A stretch of 64,000 nucleotides of DNA. It comes from Luscinia megarhynchos. Its lineage: Eukaryota; Chordata; Aves; Passeriformes; Turdidae. The notes beneath the pieces were generated by a model. That model saw nothing but the letters and a program-made list of their open reading frames with translations. It had not been told where the DNA came from and did not search any database. A program made the position numbers and the translations under genes. The stretch is taken from NCBI GenBank assembly GCA_034336665.1, contig CM067568.1, forward strand, positions 42,884,770 through 42,948,769, given 5' to 3'. Positions 50,577 to 62,470 of the stretch are shown here, piece after piece; positions within the stretch are counted from its first letter, which is position 1; each line of letters begins with the position of its first letter.

Positions 50577-50722
50577 CTGACAATTTCCAGGAAGCTTTTG
50601 GGCAATGGTCTCAGCATCTGTTGTGAGTTTTTGGGGATGGTGCTGTGCAGGGCTGGAAGTTAGACTGGATGGTCCTTGTGGGTCCCTTCGAATTCAGTTT
50701 ATACTGTGAGTCTGTGAAAGTG
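50577..50722 (+). mobile_element. CR1 LINE 3' end fragment
   Basis: GACAATTTCCAGGAAGCTTT, TTTTTGGGGATGGTGCTGTG and GTTAGACTGGATGGTCCTTG, followed by GGGTCCCTTCGAATTCAG, are CR1 3' UTR blocks in sense order. The copy ends in two imperfect terminal units (ACTGTGAGTCTGTGA). 5'-truncated and non-coding. Confidence 0.88.
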
Positions 50723-52239
50723 CAGCTTATTTTACAGCTACACAGAAGATGGGCAATACTTACACTGAAATAGAAGTTACACTTCAAGTTTTCACATATT
50801 AAGTTTTTTAGGCATATTTGAAATCTCATCTGAATTATATTTTGTTCTAACTGTAGGATAGGTGCACCTTAGGATAGTCTGTGTGCAGACTTGAGTATTT
50901 GAGAGCAGTGTAGTTTTGAAATGTTATAATAAAACCTAATTATTCCATCTTATTCCATGTTGCCCACTCTTCTGTGAGGAGGCAAACTAAAGCAACAGTT
51001 AAAATAAGAATTTTTTCCCCAAGGACAAGGGGGGAAAAAAAAAGTCATGGATAATTAGCCGAAGATGAGGTGTTAATTATTAATTAAAATTGTTTAATAT
51101 TTTTATTTCTAATTTCCTTTTTTTTGATTTTTAAGGTACTGAAGATGCTGTCATTCCAATAAAATTAATCCAGTCACAATACAAATAAATAAATTGGCCA
51201 AAATCTTAGTAGTCAATGCATATAAGTAACCAGTTAGTTCAAAACTCAAATAAAATTTTAGAACTTGCATATGCCTTGTCAGGTTTAATTAGATAATATG
51301 AGCCTCAGGGATCATATTAATTTTATTATAAATTTATAGAACATGTCCTGCATACTAAATAGACCTTCAGCATAGCACTGTCACCTGTATTAGAAAGTGA
51401 CATCAGTATTAATTAACAAAAAATGGAAGCTTCTCTTGAATTATATTTTAAAACCTCACAAGCCTGAAAAAAAACCCCAGGCAAATCAAGGTAGAAGCAA
51501 TGACAGGAATTTGGACATTTTTACTTGCACTGAAATCAGCCTCTGCCAGCAGGAGGCTGTGGCCCTTAGCAATTACCAAGATGTCCAATAATGCCTAACA
51601 ATGCTGCTTTTTGCTTAGATATCCACTTTGGGTATTGACCCTTGACAAAAAAGATTATTCTGATAGATCAGTATCACCAGATTATTTTCAACTCTAAGAT
51701 AAGCTGGGAGTTTCTGGGAGCTTGTCATGCACAAGGCCAACCCAAAGTTACATTGATAGTCACAGGAAAGAGACTTACATGGCTGTAAGAGAGGTGACAG
51801 TAAAATGTTCACTCTTCCTCAGTGAACTGGACAGCAAATATGTTGTGCAGAGTACAGGTAAGAAAAGTAAAAGTCCTTTGATATCTTCAAGGTCTTACAA
51901 CTGCCCCAAGCACAGTAGGGATAATGTGCTCCAGGTTACAGCCTTGGTTTCTTTGCAGCTGCAGTTTTATTTTGTTACATAATTTGTACTTTGGCACTAG
52001 GAAAAGATTATAAATGAAGTGTTGCTTTCAAAGTTTCAGACATCAAGATTTCATTTTTAATATTATTATTGTTCTGTTTGGCAAAGGTGGCTTTAATTTG
52101 ACTTTCACAAGTGCAAAAACCTGTCCCCTCAGAAGTTGGTCAAACTATTAATTTTATGGCAAAGACAACAGAGTACAGTAAAACCTTTTCACAAAGCCAG
52201 ACAGCTTAACCTAATTAAATGGCTGTTTTGACAGGTGGT

Positions 52240-52560
52240 TTAGAGTGGAATGAACACTATTGGAAATGGCTACAGAGTCGTGTACGATGAGTGTCTGTGT
52301 GTTTATGTGCAGGTGAAAATGGGACCGTGCGGGGGGTGACAATAGATCTGTGTTCATAAACCATTTTTTTTTCTCCAAAAGCTGCAGCTGTTCAAGATTT
52401 ATAGATTTATTTCAATTAATTGTGTTGGATATATTGACTCAGGTGAATGACTACACCTGGACTACAGTAAAAGAAAGATGTTTATGGAGGTCTGTGACGT
52501 CATACATCAAGGCATACGAGATGTACATTTTACAAGGGGAAACAAGCCTTGTAGAAAATA
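52240..52560. promoter_or_regulatory. Candidate regulatory cluster with CRE, E-boxes and CpGs
   Basis: A short CpG-containing patch at 52276-52345 (GTCGTGTACGATGAG, then GACCGTGCGGGGGG) sits in otherwise CpG-poor DNA. Next come an E-box CAGCTG near 52385, CAGGTG near 52440, CACCTG near 52455, and a perfect CRE at 52495-52502. No repeat or gene explains the cluster. Regulatory function is inference. Confidence 0.25.
52495..52502. promoter_or_regulatory. Perfect palindromic CRE (TGACGTCA)
   Basis: Full 8-base cAMP-response-element consensus bound by CREB/ATF-family bZIP dimers. No promoter or TSS is evident next to it. Confidence 0.35.
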
Positions 52561-55319
52561 TAAAAACATTGTCATAAGGGATCTGATTTCTGGTTCTGCT
52601 CAACATCACAAGAGATCTTTGCCTCGGTGAAATGGTGCATTTATAGCAGGAGCTAATGAGAATTCACATCTCCAAAAGCATGCTGAAAGGGCTCTGCATC
52701 CATCAGAGTTTCAACAGTTTGGACAGCAAGCCAGATTAGCAACCTTGATCCTGCATGCAGAAGAGCTCTCATCATCCATCTCCTGCCTGTCTGAATTCCC
52801 AGGCCCTCCCTTCTGATCTGCTACCTATGTATGCAAGATTGGCATGAAGAGAGCTAGCCAGATGTAGTTGCAAAAACAGTGAGGGACTTAGGGCCTAAAC
52901 TACCATGTGGTCTCTCTACCCAGTTCTGTTTAATTCAGATAAAATCTTTATTATTTTACAAGTCAAGCCTTGTGCAATTTCATGAAGTAATTTCATCTAA
53001 TCTTTCTTGTCCTCTAATGGCAAGGAAGAGATTTTGCTATACTTTCTCCTATGCATATTTTCAAGGAAGATTAACTGTTTCTTTAAAGTGTGAAGATTCA
53101 TGTTTAGTGCCAGAACAAACACAGTGCAGCAAAGTAACTTAACAAAACTATGGTATTATTTTGGCCGAGCTCACCTATTGTGTTAAGAAAGCTGAAACTC
53201 TTACACCATTTGTCCCTGTGCCTTTGAAGATTTTGTGAGAATTTTTGTGTGGTATGTTTTATTTGTTTGCTTGCTTTATATAGTGCTTGCAGCACTGAGG
53301 TTGTGCAGTGGACATAGTACAATATATCTTTCTTTTAGCTCTATTTTTTAATATCTGCCTACAAAATTACTAATGATAAGTAATTATGAAGATAAGCAGG
53401 CTGTTCTAGGTTTCAATACTCTGATTCTTACTCTGCAAATACATTCAGACTTTGCTATCTCATTCTGTATCAGCTGTGGCATCTATTATATCACTGAAAC
53501 CAGAAATACTTAATCATCTGAACATCCCTCTGCTAGGTAGGGCTTGGTTATTTCTGTTTTCTCATGTGAATGTTAAAGAGCAGTTCTGTCAGATAATGTG
53601 AGAATTGTGGATATTGATTGTGAACTTTTAACCAGCATCTGAGAACTATTCATTCATTGTGAATTATATGTTATACGTCTTTTAAGTTATTATCAAATTG
53701 GTAATTAAAATGGAACAAGGTCCAACAAACTAAAGAAATATATAGATGAGTAAAGACATGTTGTACAAGTAACCAAAGGGAGACAGGAAAAAAAGCAGAC
53801 TTCTACTAAGCAAAGCATAGTAAAACCTCATAGAGGAAGAAGATTCTATATTTTAGATACTTTATTTACATGTACATATAAAGCTACCTAATTTTTATAA
53901 CTATTCTTGAATATTTTGCTCTTTGTCTAACTAATAATCATTTTGCTCCACCTCACACTGCCATTTGGCTTTCCTCCAAGGTATTTCAGCATTTTTTCTC
54001 TGCTTGTCTGTGAAGATAAAATAATTTATATTAAGAGGCAAAGTTTCCAAGTTCTTTTCATGATAGTAGGTAGCACCTATTTTCACTCAGTGTTGTGAGA
54101 TCTCTAGTAATAACATCAGAAGGAAATCCAAGGAGGACAATATGTTCAAGAATCTAAGTTTTACTGTATTTTGATTGATTAAATAGATGAACACAAACCA
54201 CTAAGAGGTTAAAAAGCCCAGATGCTCTCTTTTATTATACCTGAATCCAGGAAACTGTCACTTGTCCTCTCCAGGGACTGGGGAAAACTGATTTTTTTGT
54301 CTAAGATTCGTGGGGAACTTGTTGTCCCAAAACAATTTTTACTAGAGCAGTCTGCCTGGTAGCTATGTACAGGTTCTTAGGGATAATAAGGGATCAGGGG
54401 AAAGCAAAGGCTAAGATAGGGGAGAGCAGGTAAAAAGAGAGAAAGGGCAGAGAAAGGGTTTGGAATCCTTTTGCCAACAGGATCCCCTGTCTTACTGCCA
54501 GTGCTCGTGGAGCTCACTGAAATAATCCCAAAGCATGAGAATGCTGCCAAGGAGTACAGAAAATTTTCAGTTTCTATACACTTCAAATAATAACAGGGAA
54601 ATTTCAGGTCAATATGGACTTGGAACATAATGCAAATTAATACAGAAAAAAAATTATCTTTTTAAATGTGTAAGCTGTATTCTGCTTTCTATGTTTTCAC
54701 ATTCCACTGGGAGCAAAACTAAGAGGGTTTTACAGCACAAGGAAAGGCTGGAATCCATTGGAATCTTGGCATAATAGTAAGGAAAAACAAATTTAAAATG
54801 GAGCAAGGCCAAGGCCAGAACTGCAGGTAAGAAAGGACATTCAAGGAGACAATATAAATGCTTAACCTTGGGCTGCATTCAGCTTGCCCAGGAAATGGGC
54901 TGTAATCAAAGAGAAATGTCATTTTTTTCTGTAATTAACTCTTAAGGCCAGAGGTGCTAGTTTTAAAATAATTCACTGGATGTGTCTCTTCAACATAGTT
55001 TCAAGCATGTCTTTTCATGGTCAATCTAAAAGAGCTCTTAAAAATTGACCTCCATAACACATTTTATTCAAGGTAACAAAAAACCATTTAACATGATTCT
55101 TTCTCTTTTTTTATTCTAATCATTGCAAAACAGCTATGACTGCTCTATGGTTAAGAAGGGTCACAGGTTTGATTTTCTGCAAGCCATCTTTCAGTCAATC
55201 TGTTTTGAAACCTGGTCCAAACCCAACATTTCTGATATTTAGCATGCCCTACTTCAGCATCACAGAATAATAAAAGAAAATTCATGAACGGATTGCTTTT
55301 AATAAAATTAGCTTTTTTT

Positions 55320-55334
55320 TTATTATTATTATTT
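55320..55334. repeat. Short (TTA)n run
   Basis: About five TTA units following a T run, and itself followed by an A run. Confidence 0.75.
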
Positions 55335-56829
55335 TAAAAACAGAATAATCTTAACTTTCCTTCCCTCTTTAACTCCACAAATTAATTTCCTTTTACCTCT
55401 AAATTTGTGTTGTTGGCATTGTAGAAGTTACAATGAAATGCTTTTTCATATATACAGTGCAACATCTGAAAGAAAAAATCCCCTCAGATATAATGGACCT
55501 GATTTTCTTTTACACACTTCTGGCAGCATAAAAACCTTAGAGTGGGCATAAATTTTATTGAAATACACTTTAGGGCTCCTTTGTGCTGTCAGAATCTGTA
55601 AGGGGGTCTTTGTGTAAACAAGAATCAGGGCCAATGTGTTAGAGGATTATGTTTCTTTGGAAATCTTTTCTGTACCTAAAGACCTCATATTTTGACATCT
55701 AAAACTACTCACAATTAAGTGTATGAGACTCTTACTGCGAATCAACAATAAGAGAAATCATCCATATACAGCTAACAGCTTATTTCCATTAAGAGAAATG
55801 GCAAAGACCTGAAATTTTGAAGGCAGCAGGAAAAGGAGATTGATTTTAATAAAGGTAATAATCAGCAACTCTGAATTTCTTAACACTGGCACTGACAATG
55901 TTCCATTCCTGCCATTTCCCACACTACTGCCATATTAATGTCTTCTATCAACACTTTCATGATGACAAGTGGGAAAAAGATCAATGAAAAGAACTGAAAA
56001 TTTTCCCAAAACTCATAACTCTTTCTGGGAATAAGAGAAACTTCATAATAGCTCCCGAGAAAAAAGGTATTATTTTCATGAAGCATTGAAGGACACGTGG
56101 TGAGCTACTACAATGACTGAAATTTGGGAAGGAGCTTTTCTTTGTCACCTCGTAATTCAAATTGCAAGGTAGCCACATTAAGTTCTGAAGGTCTTTCTTC
56201 TGTCATGAGGGACAAGAATGGCCTTTCTGATAAAATGTGATATTTATTAGTTTGATTTGATTTGATTTTAGCAACACCTGAAAGTATTACTAATTCTTTT
56301 ATCTATGGGATTATATGGGCATATATGGGCATAATGTATATGTTGATTTTTATTAATGCTGAACTTTAAGGTATGTAAGTAATTAAATTTTATATAGTTT
56401 TATTTCCAGACACATCTCAGCAACAGAATGAGTAGATGTTTCTCATGCCTTAGCAACACTGATCTACTCCAGTCAAAGATTTTATTTCAAAATTGTTAAA
56501 TTAATAATATTTAAAAGACCGATAAAAAAATTAACTTTTTTCAATGAATAATTTTTTTTCCTAAATTTGGAATAATGATGATTTTAAAAAAAAGTTGTTT
56601 TTGTATTAAAGAAAAGAACCCAAACAAACCAAAAAGTAAGAAATGTAGCTCTAAAATGATGCATGACAGATATATGTTAAAGAATTTGATAGTAAGTGGG
56701 TACCTGAGAGTATACAATGAAACTGGGAATATTTCATTTCTAAAGCCACACTTCTGGATCTTAGCCATGGTCTTCAGTGTGAGGAATACCAGCAGTGGTG
56801 CAAGAAGGAAATTCGTATGTTTTATCTGA

Positions 56830-57080
56830 AATTAACCCTGTGGTTCCATCAGGGAGTGGATTCACGAGGGCCCTGTATACCTGCATTCCAGGAGCAGCTG
56901 ATCTGCCTCCAGTCAGTCAAACACACAAGTGCAAGCACTGCTGCCAGATCCCAGATGCTGGACCTTGGCTTCCCCTGAGGGACGTGGGCAGACACCTGCC
57001 AGCAATCCACAGTGAGACCTGCCCTCCCCATTCACCCTCTGCCCTCACACAAGGCTCAAAGTGGGAAAATTTCTGTTTCA
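56830..57080. other. GC-richer patch of unknown nature
   Basis: About 250 bases clearly richer in G and C than the flanks. A plus-strand frame is open to 57088 and a minus-strand frame at 56849-57031. Neither translation resembles a known domain. It may be an unrecognised repeat, a lone exon, or local composition drift. Confidence 0.3.
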
Positions 57081-58480
57081 GGAGATGAAATTTTTATCAT
57101 GTCTGTCCAAAATAGGGACAGGAGACCGTGAAGCCACCTAGTGTTACACTTGAATTGATTAAAGAAGGAATTAAATTAACTTGTCAGAGAGCAGAGGAGC
57201 CCAAGGTTATTTCCCTTTTGCTGATACAGGGGCAAACAAAAGGAGTTTTCTTTTCATCCTTTTTAGCTCTTAAGTAAATACTCCATTCTGAGGAGCAAAT
57301 TATATCCATTTTATACTGAAAATGTAACCACTAGAGGGTATTTCTTCAAAGTCACTACACACAACATCCTGGGGTTTGAGCAATGCCAAAAGACACAGAC
57401 AAATCTTGCATGCTGAGGCACTGTTAGGTGAGGGAGGAAAATAATAAAGTGTCACTGCCTTGACTGGTTATCCTTTTCATATATTCTTCTGCAGAGTCTT
57501 GACTGTCTTGCCAAAATGCAATTTTCCCCGCTAGAAGAAAAATTAATGATTTCACTATAAAAATGCATTATAATATATTGATATTTATTGATTCTATTCT
57601 GCTGTATTATTTAACATCAGAATGAAGGATTGACACAATTTCCTACATTTCTAAGTTAACCCTTTATACATCCATAGCTATAACCAGTCATGGCATATTA
57701 CTTTTGCCTTGAAATTTAAGTTACCAAAGTCAAATAAATTTGCAGTAGATTTAATTTGTCAGATATCTTCTGCTTTGAGCACTTTCTTATTTGGAGATCT
57801 TGTTTGGATTCATGTTCAGCAAACTAGGGAGAATCTCTGAATTAAGGGAAAAATCTAACTTTCATGGTGATTTTGAACTTATTCCCCATCTAATAATAGG
57901 AATGTAGGCACAATATACACATCCTCTGCAATTTGAACTCTGCTTATCATTTTCTCAGGTTCCTCAGCTAAATAAAATTATGATCATGTTAATTAAGTAG
58001 TTTACAGGATTTAACTAGTTTACAGGATAGTATTATATTACCATATAATACCAAAGAATGGAATATTTTCAGTCCCTTGAAGATACTGTCTACAAGAACA
58101 TACATGTTAAATGCTCATCTGTGTTTAGAAAGCCATATAACATCCAAGGTTCTTTTACAAAAAGTAGCCAAGAGAGTGATTTAGCTTTCTTCATTTTCTT
58201 ACCATCTCTGATGTCTCAGCTGAAATAATATGACATCTATTTGAAAATAAGTAAAGTGGGCATAGTTTATAGTACAGGCATAGATCAAGGCTTAGACTCA
58301 AGTGAAAAGATTTTTCAGTGGCCAGGTTGTAAACTGGGAATCTAAGTCACAGGAGCTGCACTACACTTTGATAAGTAGTGAATCACAGTGTTATACAAGA
58401 GGCTAGGATAATTATTTTTCTCATTTTGAAACTTGAAAATAATTAAGCTATGGATTATGACAAATTACATTGAATTTCTG

Positions 58481-58531
58481 CCCCCTCCCCTCTCCCCTTC
58501 TTTCTCCTCCCTCAAAAAAAAAAAAAAAAAA
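58481..58531. repeat. Polypyrimidine tract followed by A18
   Basis: Thirty-three C/T bases (58481-58513) run directly into eighteen A (58514-58531). Strand asymmetry of this kind can form triplex DNA. An old processed insertion is possible, but nothing upstream looks like a retrocopy. Confidence 0.85.
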
Positions 58532-61500
58532 CTTAAAAAAAATTATTGTTACTTGGAGAATCTCTCCTGGTCAAACAAAATTCTGAAAAATTTAGATGTG
58601 TAAACACAGTTTCCATGTTTTAGTGGGCATGTTCCCCAGCAAACCCCTGCTTTGACCTCTGTGCTGTAGAGGGGATTTGGTATACAATAAACCCTCAATT
58701 TTCTGTCTGTGGGACCCTTGAACTCTTTGATTTAAATGTCATTTCTGTAACTACTTAATGACATTTAAGTCATGAAGTTCCTGTACTTTGTTTCAGTGCA
58801 GTTACATCAGAGTAAGCTGACACTGAACTATCTGAATTCAAGCACTTTCACTAACCCCAACTCGATCAGGGCTGCTTAATCTTTTGTTGCTTTATTACCT
58901 AAAATTACTTGGCCTAAAGAAAAGTCTGTAGAATAAAAAATTGACAGATCAGCACAAAGTTCACAGTGAGCAGGCACTGAAGTTTATCAGCCAAGTGCTT
59001 TATTTCTTTAAATCTAAAAGCCATTGCCTCTATTTCCTAAATTATAATTAGCCACAACCGATTTTTTAAAAGAAGTATTGTGCACATAATCATGTGAGAC
59101 AAATGAACCGTGCCAAGACCTGGATCCAGTCTTATCAAATTCCTTTATTTGATATAAAATAACATAATTAGGATCAGGTGCATCCTGAGATGGACTTTTG
59201 TCTTTGCCAGCTCCTGATGCTTCCTTTGGGTGACTGTTACTAATTTAATACACGCTGAGCGTTACGGAAAGAAGAATATATAGGAAACTGCAAGAGTAGC
59301 TGGTACCAGGTGCATTGAAGTTAAAAAGCACTTACAGTCCACAAGACAGAGCTGTTTTAGCCTTGGATTGGATACAAGTCATAACACTCTAACCAAAATT
59401 AAAGACAAAGTAATAACACATAAAGTTAAGAAAGAGCAATGACTCAGTTAAGAATTAGATTTTGTTTAGTACACTAATATCGTACTTGAAAAAGGGAAAA
59501 AACACGTTTCAAGACTAATTTTTGTGTTGTTGCACATATATATCAAGACAGAATAGGAAACAGAAAATACTCCAAATCATCACTGGAACAGCAGAAACAG
59601 CATGATTTTAAAAATTGTGGTTAAGACACGGTTATTAAAAGCTTCAAGTTTCACTGATCATTGCAAACTATGTCTCATTGAGTACTTTGAAAAATCTAGA
59701 GAATTCCTGTTGATGCCTGTGAGACCTGAGCTTTTTTGAAAAACACCCATTGACCTCAAAGGCACTAGTTAACTGAATTAAGTAACAAATTAAGCAACTT
59801 TTTAGTTAGAAAACAATGATAGTTTACCTAAGACGCTTGAGCTGCAAGTAGCCTTGTTAAAAAATGATTGGAGAATAGAAAAAATATGGCTCTCTTCTCA
59901 TTCCTCATATTCTAATGTCTTCATAGCTGGCTTCTGGAAATACATATCAAGGTCTAGTAATCAGTGACATGAAAATTAAGTAGAAACATGTTTGCCTTTC
60001 AGTTGCTGTCACTGACTCAACAAAACTCAACCTTTCCTTTTAATATTGTCTAATTTCATTCTGTTTGCTTAGTGTTTATGAAGATTATCACCTCTTTTCG
60101 AAACAGTTTCAGAGGTCTTTGGTGCATTAGTTATATCACTTTCTTTATTCATTTTTCATCCTTGCTAAGAAAGGTTCCTGTCTTACCTTTGTCTTTCGGT
60201 AATAAAGAAGAGAAAGATAATTAAGTGTTTATTATTTTACAAAAGGACATTAACAACCTTGGTTAGCTCCAAGAACATGAGAGAGGAGAGTGAGGTGAAA
60301 TTGAGTGAAGGAAAATTTAGTTTGAGTATCAGGATACAATTACTATAATTGAAATTTATGTCTGTGGAAAAATTTCCCACAGGGCCCTGTACAAATAATG
60401 CAAAACTCATTTGAGTTATTTGTGGCTGAACTAAATCAGATGACCTAATAGCTATTCACCACAAATACATGTGACTTTAGGAAGCTGCTTACATGGACTT
60501 AAAAACTAAGTACATCAATAGTATCTTTATTCAACACCCTTTTTCTCAAAACAGCAAATTGATAAACAGGAAGAACCTCATCTATCAGCAAAACACAACC
60601 ATACAGTGGTAAATAACATTATGTAATTTCTTAACAAGACTTTAAAAGTGATCTCATATATAAAAAATGTGATTGTGATTCAATCTGAAATATGGGGAAG
60701 ATAAAATCAGAGCTTCTACTATGAATAGCAGATTGTTTTTTAAATTTTATTTTTAAAGTGTTGCCTAATTGCATAAAAATAATACATGAAGTAAATGTTT
60801 TCTTGCCTTATCAACACAGCATAGTAACAAAAGAGTACATTACTAAAAATACTTTGCTCATTATTGATATAAAAGTTGGATATTAAATATCAAATAATTT
60901 GATGTGGTTTCACTTGAACACAGGTGCTTTCAATCTTCTCATATTCAATATTTTATAGAAACAAATTTTCATAAAGAAAAATTAAGATTAAGATTAAAGA
61001 AATTTGTGAAAACACAGTAAGTTCATGTAATTACATTACAAGTTTTATATGGATGTAATTAAGGTCAATTAAGCCTACAAAGACCAAGTTTATATCTGTT
61101 TTGTTTTGACCTTTTCCAAATTTCTTTGTCATATTTAATAGTAAAATAAAATCTATGCTTTTTATATAGTTCTAGTGGATTTACAAGAGTTTATACCTTT
61201 TTTAGTGTGCCACCATCTTTAGAAAAAATCCATTATGGAAAAGTACAGAGGTCTTAAAATTGTTTTTCTAATGGACCTTATTATTTACTACAAAAGTATG
61301 ACTGAGACAAAGAGGTAAAAGCTGATTACTTTGTCAGGTATTGACAAAACTGCATGGCTAACTTGCCCTAATGCTTTGTCTATGCACCTTCTCATTGATT
61401 TATAAAGGCCTCATTTTCTGTGTAGTGCTGGCCTTCTGCACTCCAAAATTAGATCTGAGAAAAATAAAGGATTGGCCTATGCATCCTTTAGGGACAGGAT

Positions 61501-62279
61501 AGTGGTATAGGTGCAGTGTCAGTGTAAACCAATGCAACAATTCTTTTGCTCTATTTTGATGTCTGTCAGTCTTTTTTTCTTTTTATTAAATTTCTCCTTG
61601 TTGTCTCTCGAACTTGCCAATCAGAAAAATAGTTTCAGAAGGCAATTATAGTTGATAGTTTGTGTTTAATATTTGTTCCACTGTAGTTAATCAGATTCAT
61701 ATTCCCATTTAAACCATATAATTAGATCCTGTCTAATTTTGACTGCAGCTTTCTGTTGAAATTTCACCCTGTTTTTTGTTCAAACTCAATTAGTTTATTG
61801 ACATTCTCTGAGACTTTTGTATTTCCTGACCGAAGGGCACGGAATGGATTATTATTTATGATTGTAATTTTCTCTGCCCAGGATATGATTGGTTTTGTGA
61901 TCCATATTCCACAGTTATATGCTGGAACTACAATGGTTTGTACTCCTGCTAATTTATTTCTGTATTTCATATGATAAATTATTCTCACATATGATTAATT
62001 AACTTGGTATAATGCAAGTTTATTACACAGACATCTTGGATGGAATGTGCAATATATTTTTATGTCATCTCTGTTCTATGGAGGCAAAAGATATCCCTTA
62101 TCATCACTCACTTTTTTCCTGAAAAGCATCCTCATTCTTCTGGTGGTGCTTCCCAGTCACTTCACATCATATCCAGACTACATAGTCTCCTATTTTGCAC
62201 TGTTAAATCTCAGATTATCATTAATTAAAATGAAAACTAAATTCTCAAGGGCTCTACCTAGACTCATGTCCATATTGTG

Positions 62280-62470
62280 TAATTAGCTAACACATTCTGA
62301 ACAATTGCATAGTGGAAGGTATTACTGTTATTAAAGCTGACCTGCAGCTATGTCAATAATCATCCTGTAGACAGTTTTCCATGCTGCAGGCGATGCAGCT
62401 GAAAATGTACAGATCCACACAGACTCATCTGTACTGTTTGATTATGCATTTTCTGGCAGTTCTTTTATAA
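62280..62470. promoter_or_regulatory. Candidate enhancer-like motif cluster
   Basis: Contains E-boxes CAGCTG and CATCTG, a TGATTATGCATTTT POU/homeodomain-like motif, and GTCAATAATCAT, all within about 190 bases and free of repeats. Called on motif density only. Confidence 0.18.

Larger units (their letters stand above)
50723..56829. other. Gene-free intergenic sequence
   Basis: No recognisable gene or clear transposon. Holds TAATTA-rich sequence at about 51050-51120, the CRE/E-box cluster at 52240-52560, and a (TTA)n run at 55320-55334. Confidence 0.6.

Noticed and set aside
55130..55195. Possible second tRNA-derived element (B-box-like GGTTTGATTT)
   Set aside because: No matching A box or cloverleaf and no CR1-like tail; the single motif is within chance expectation.
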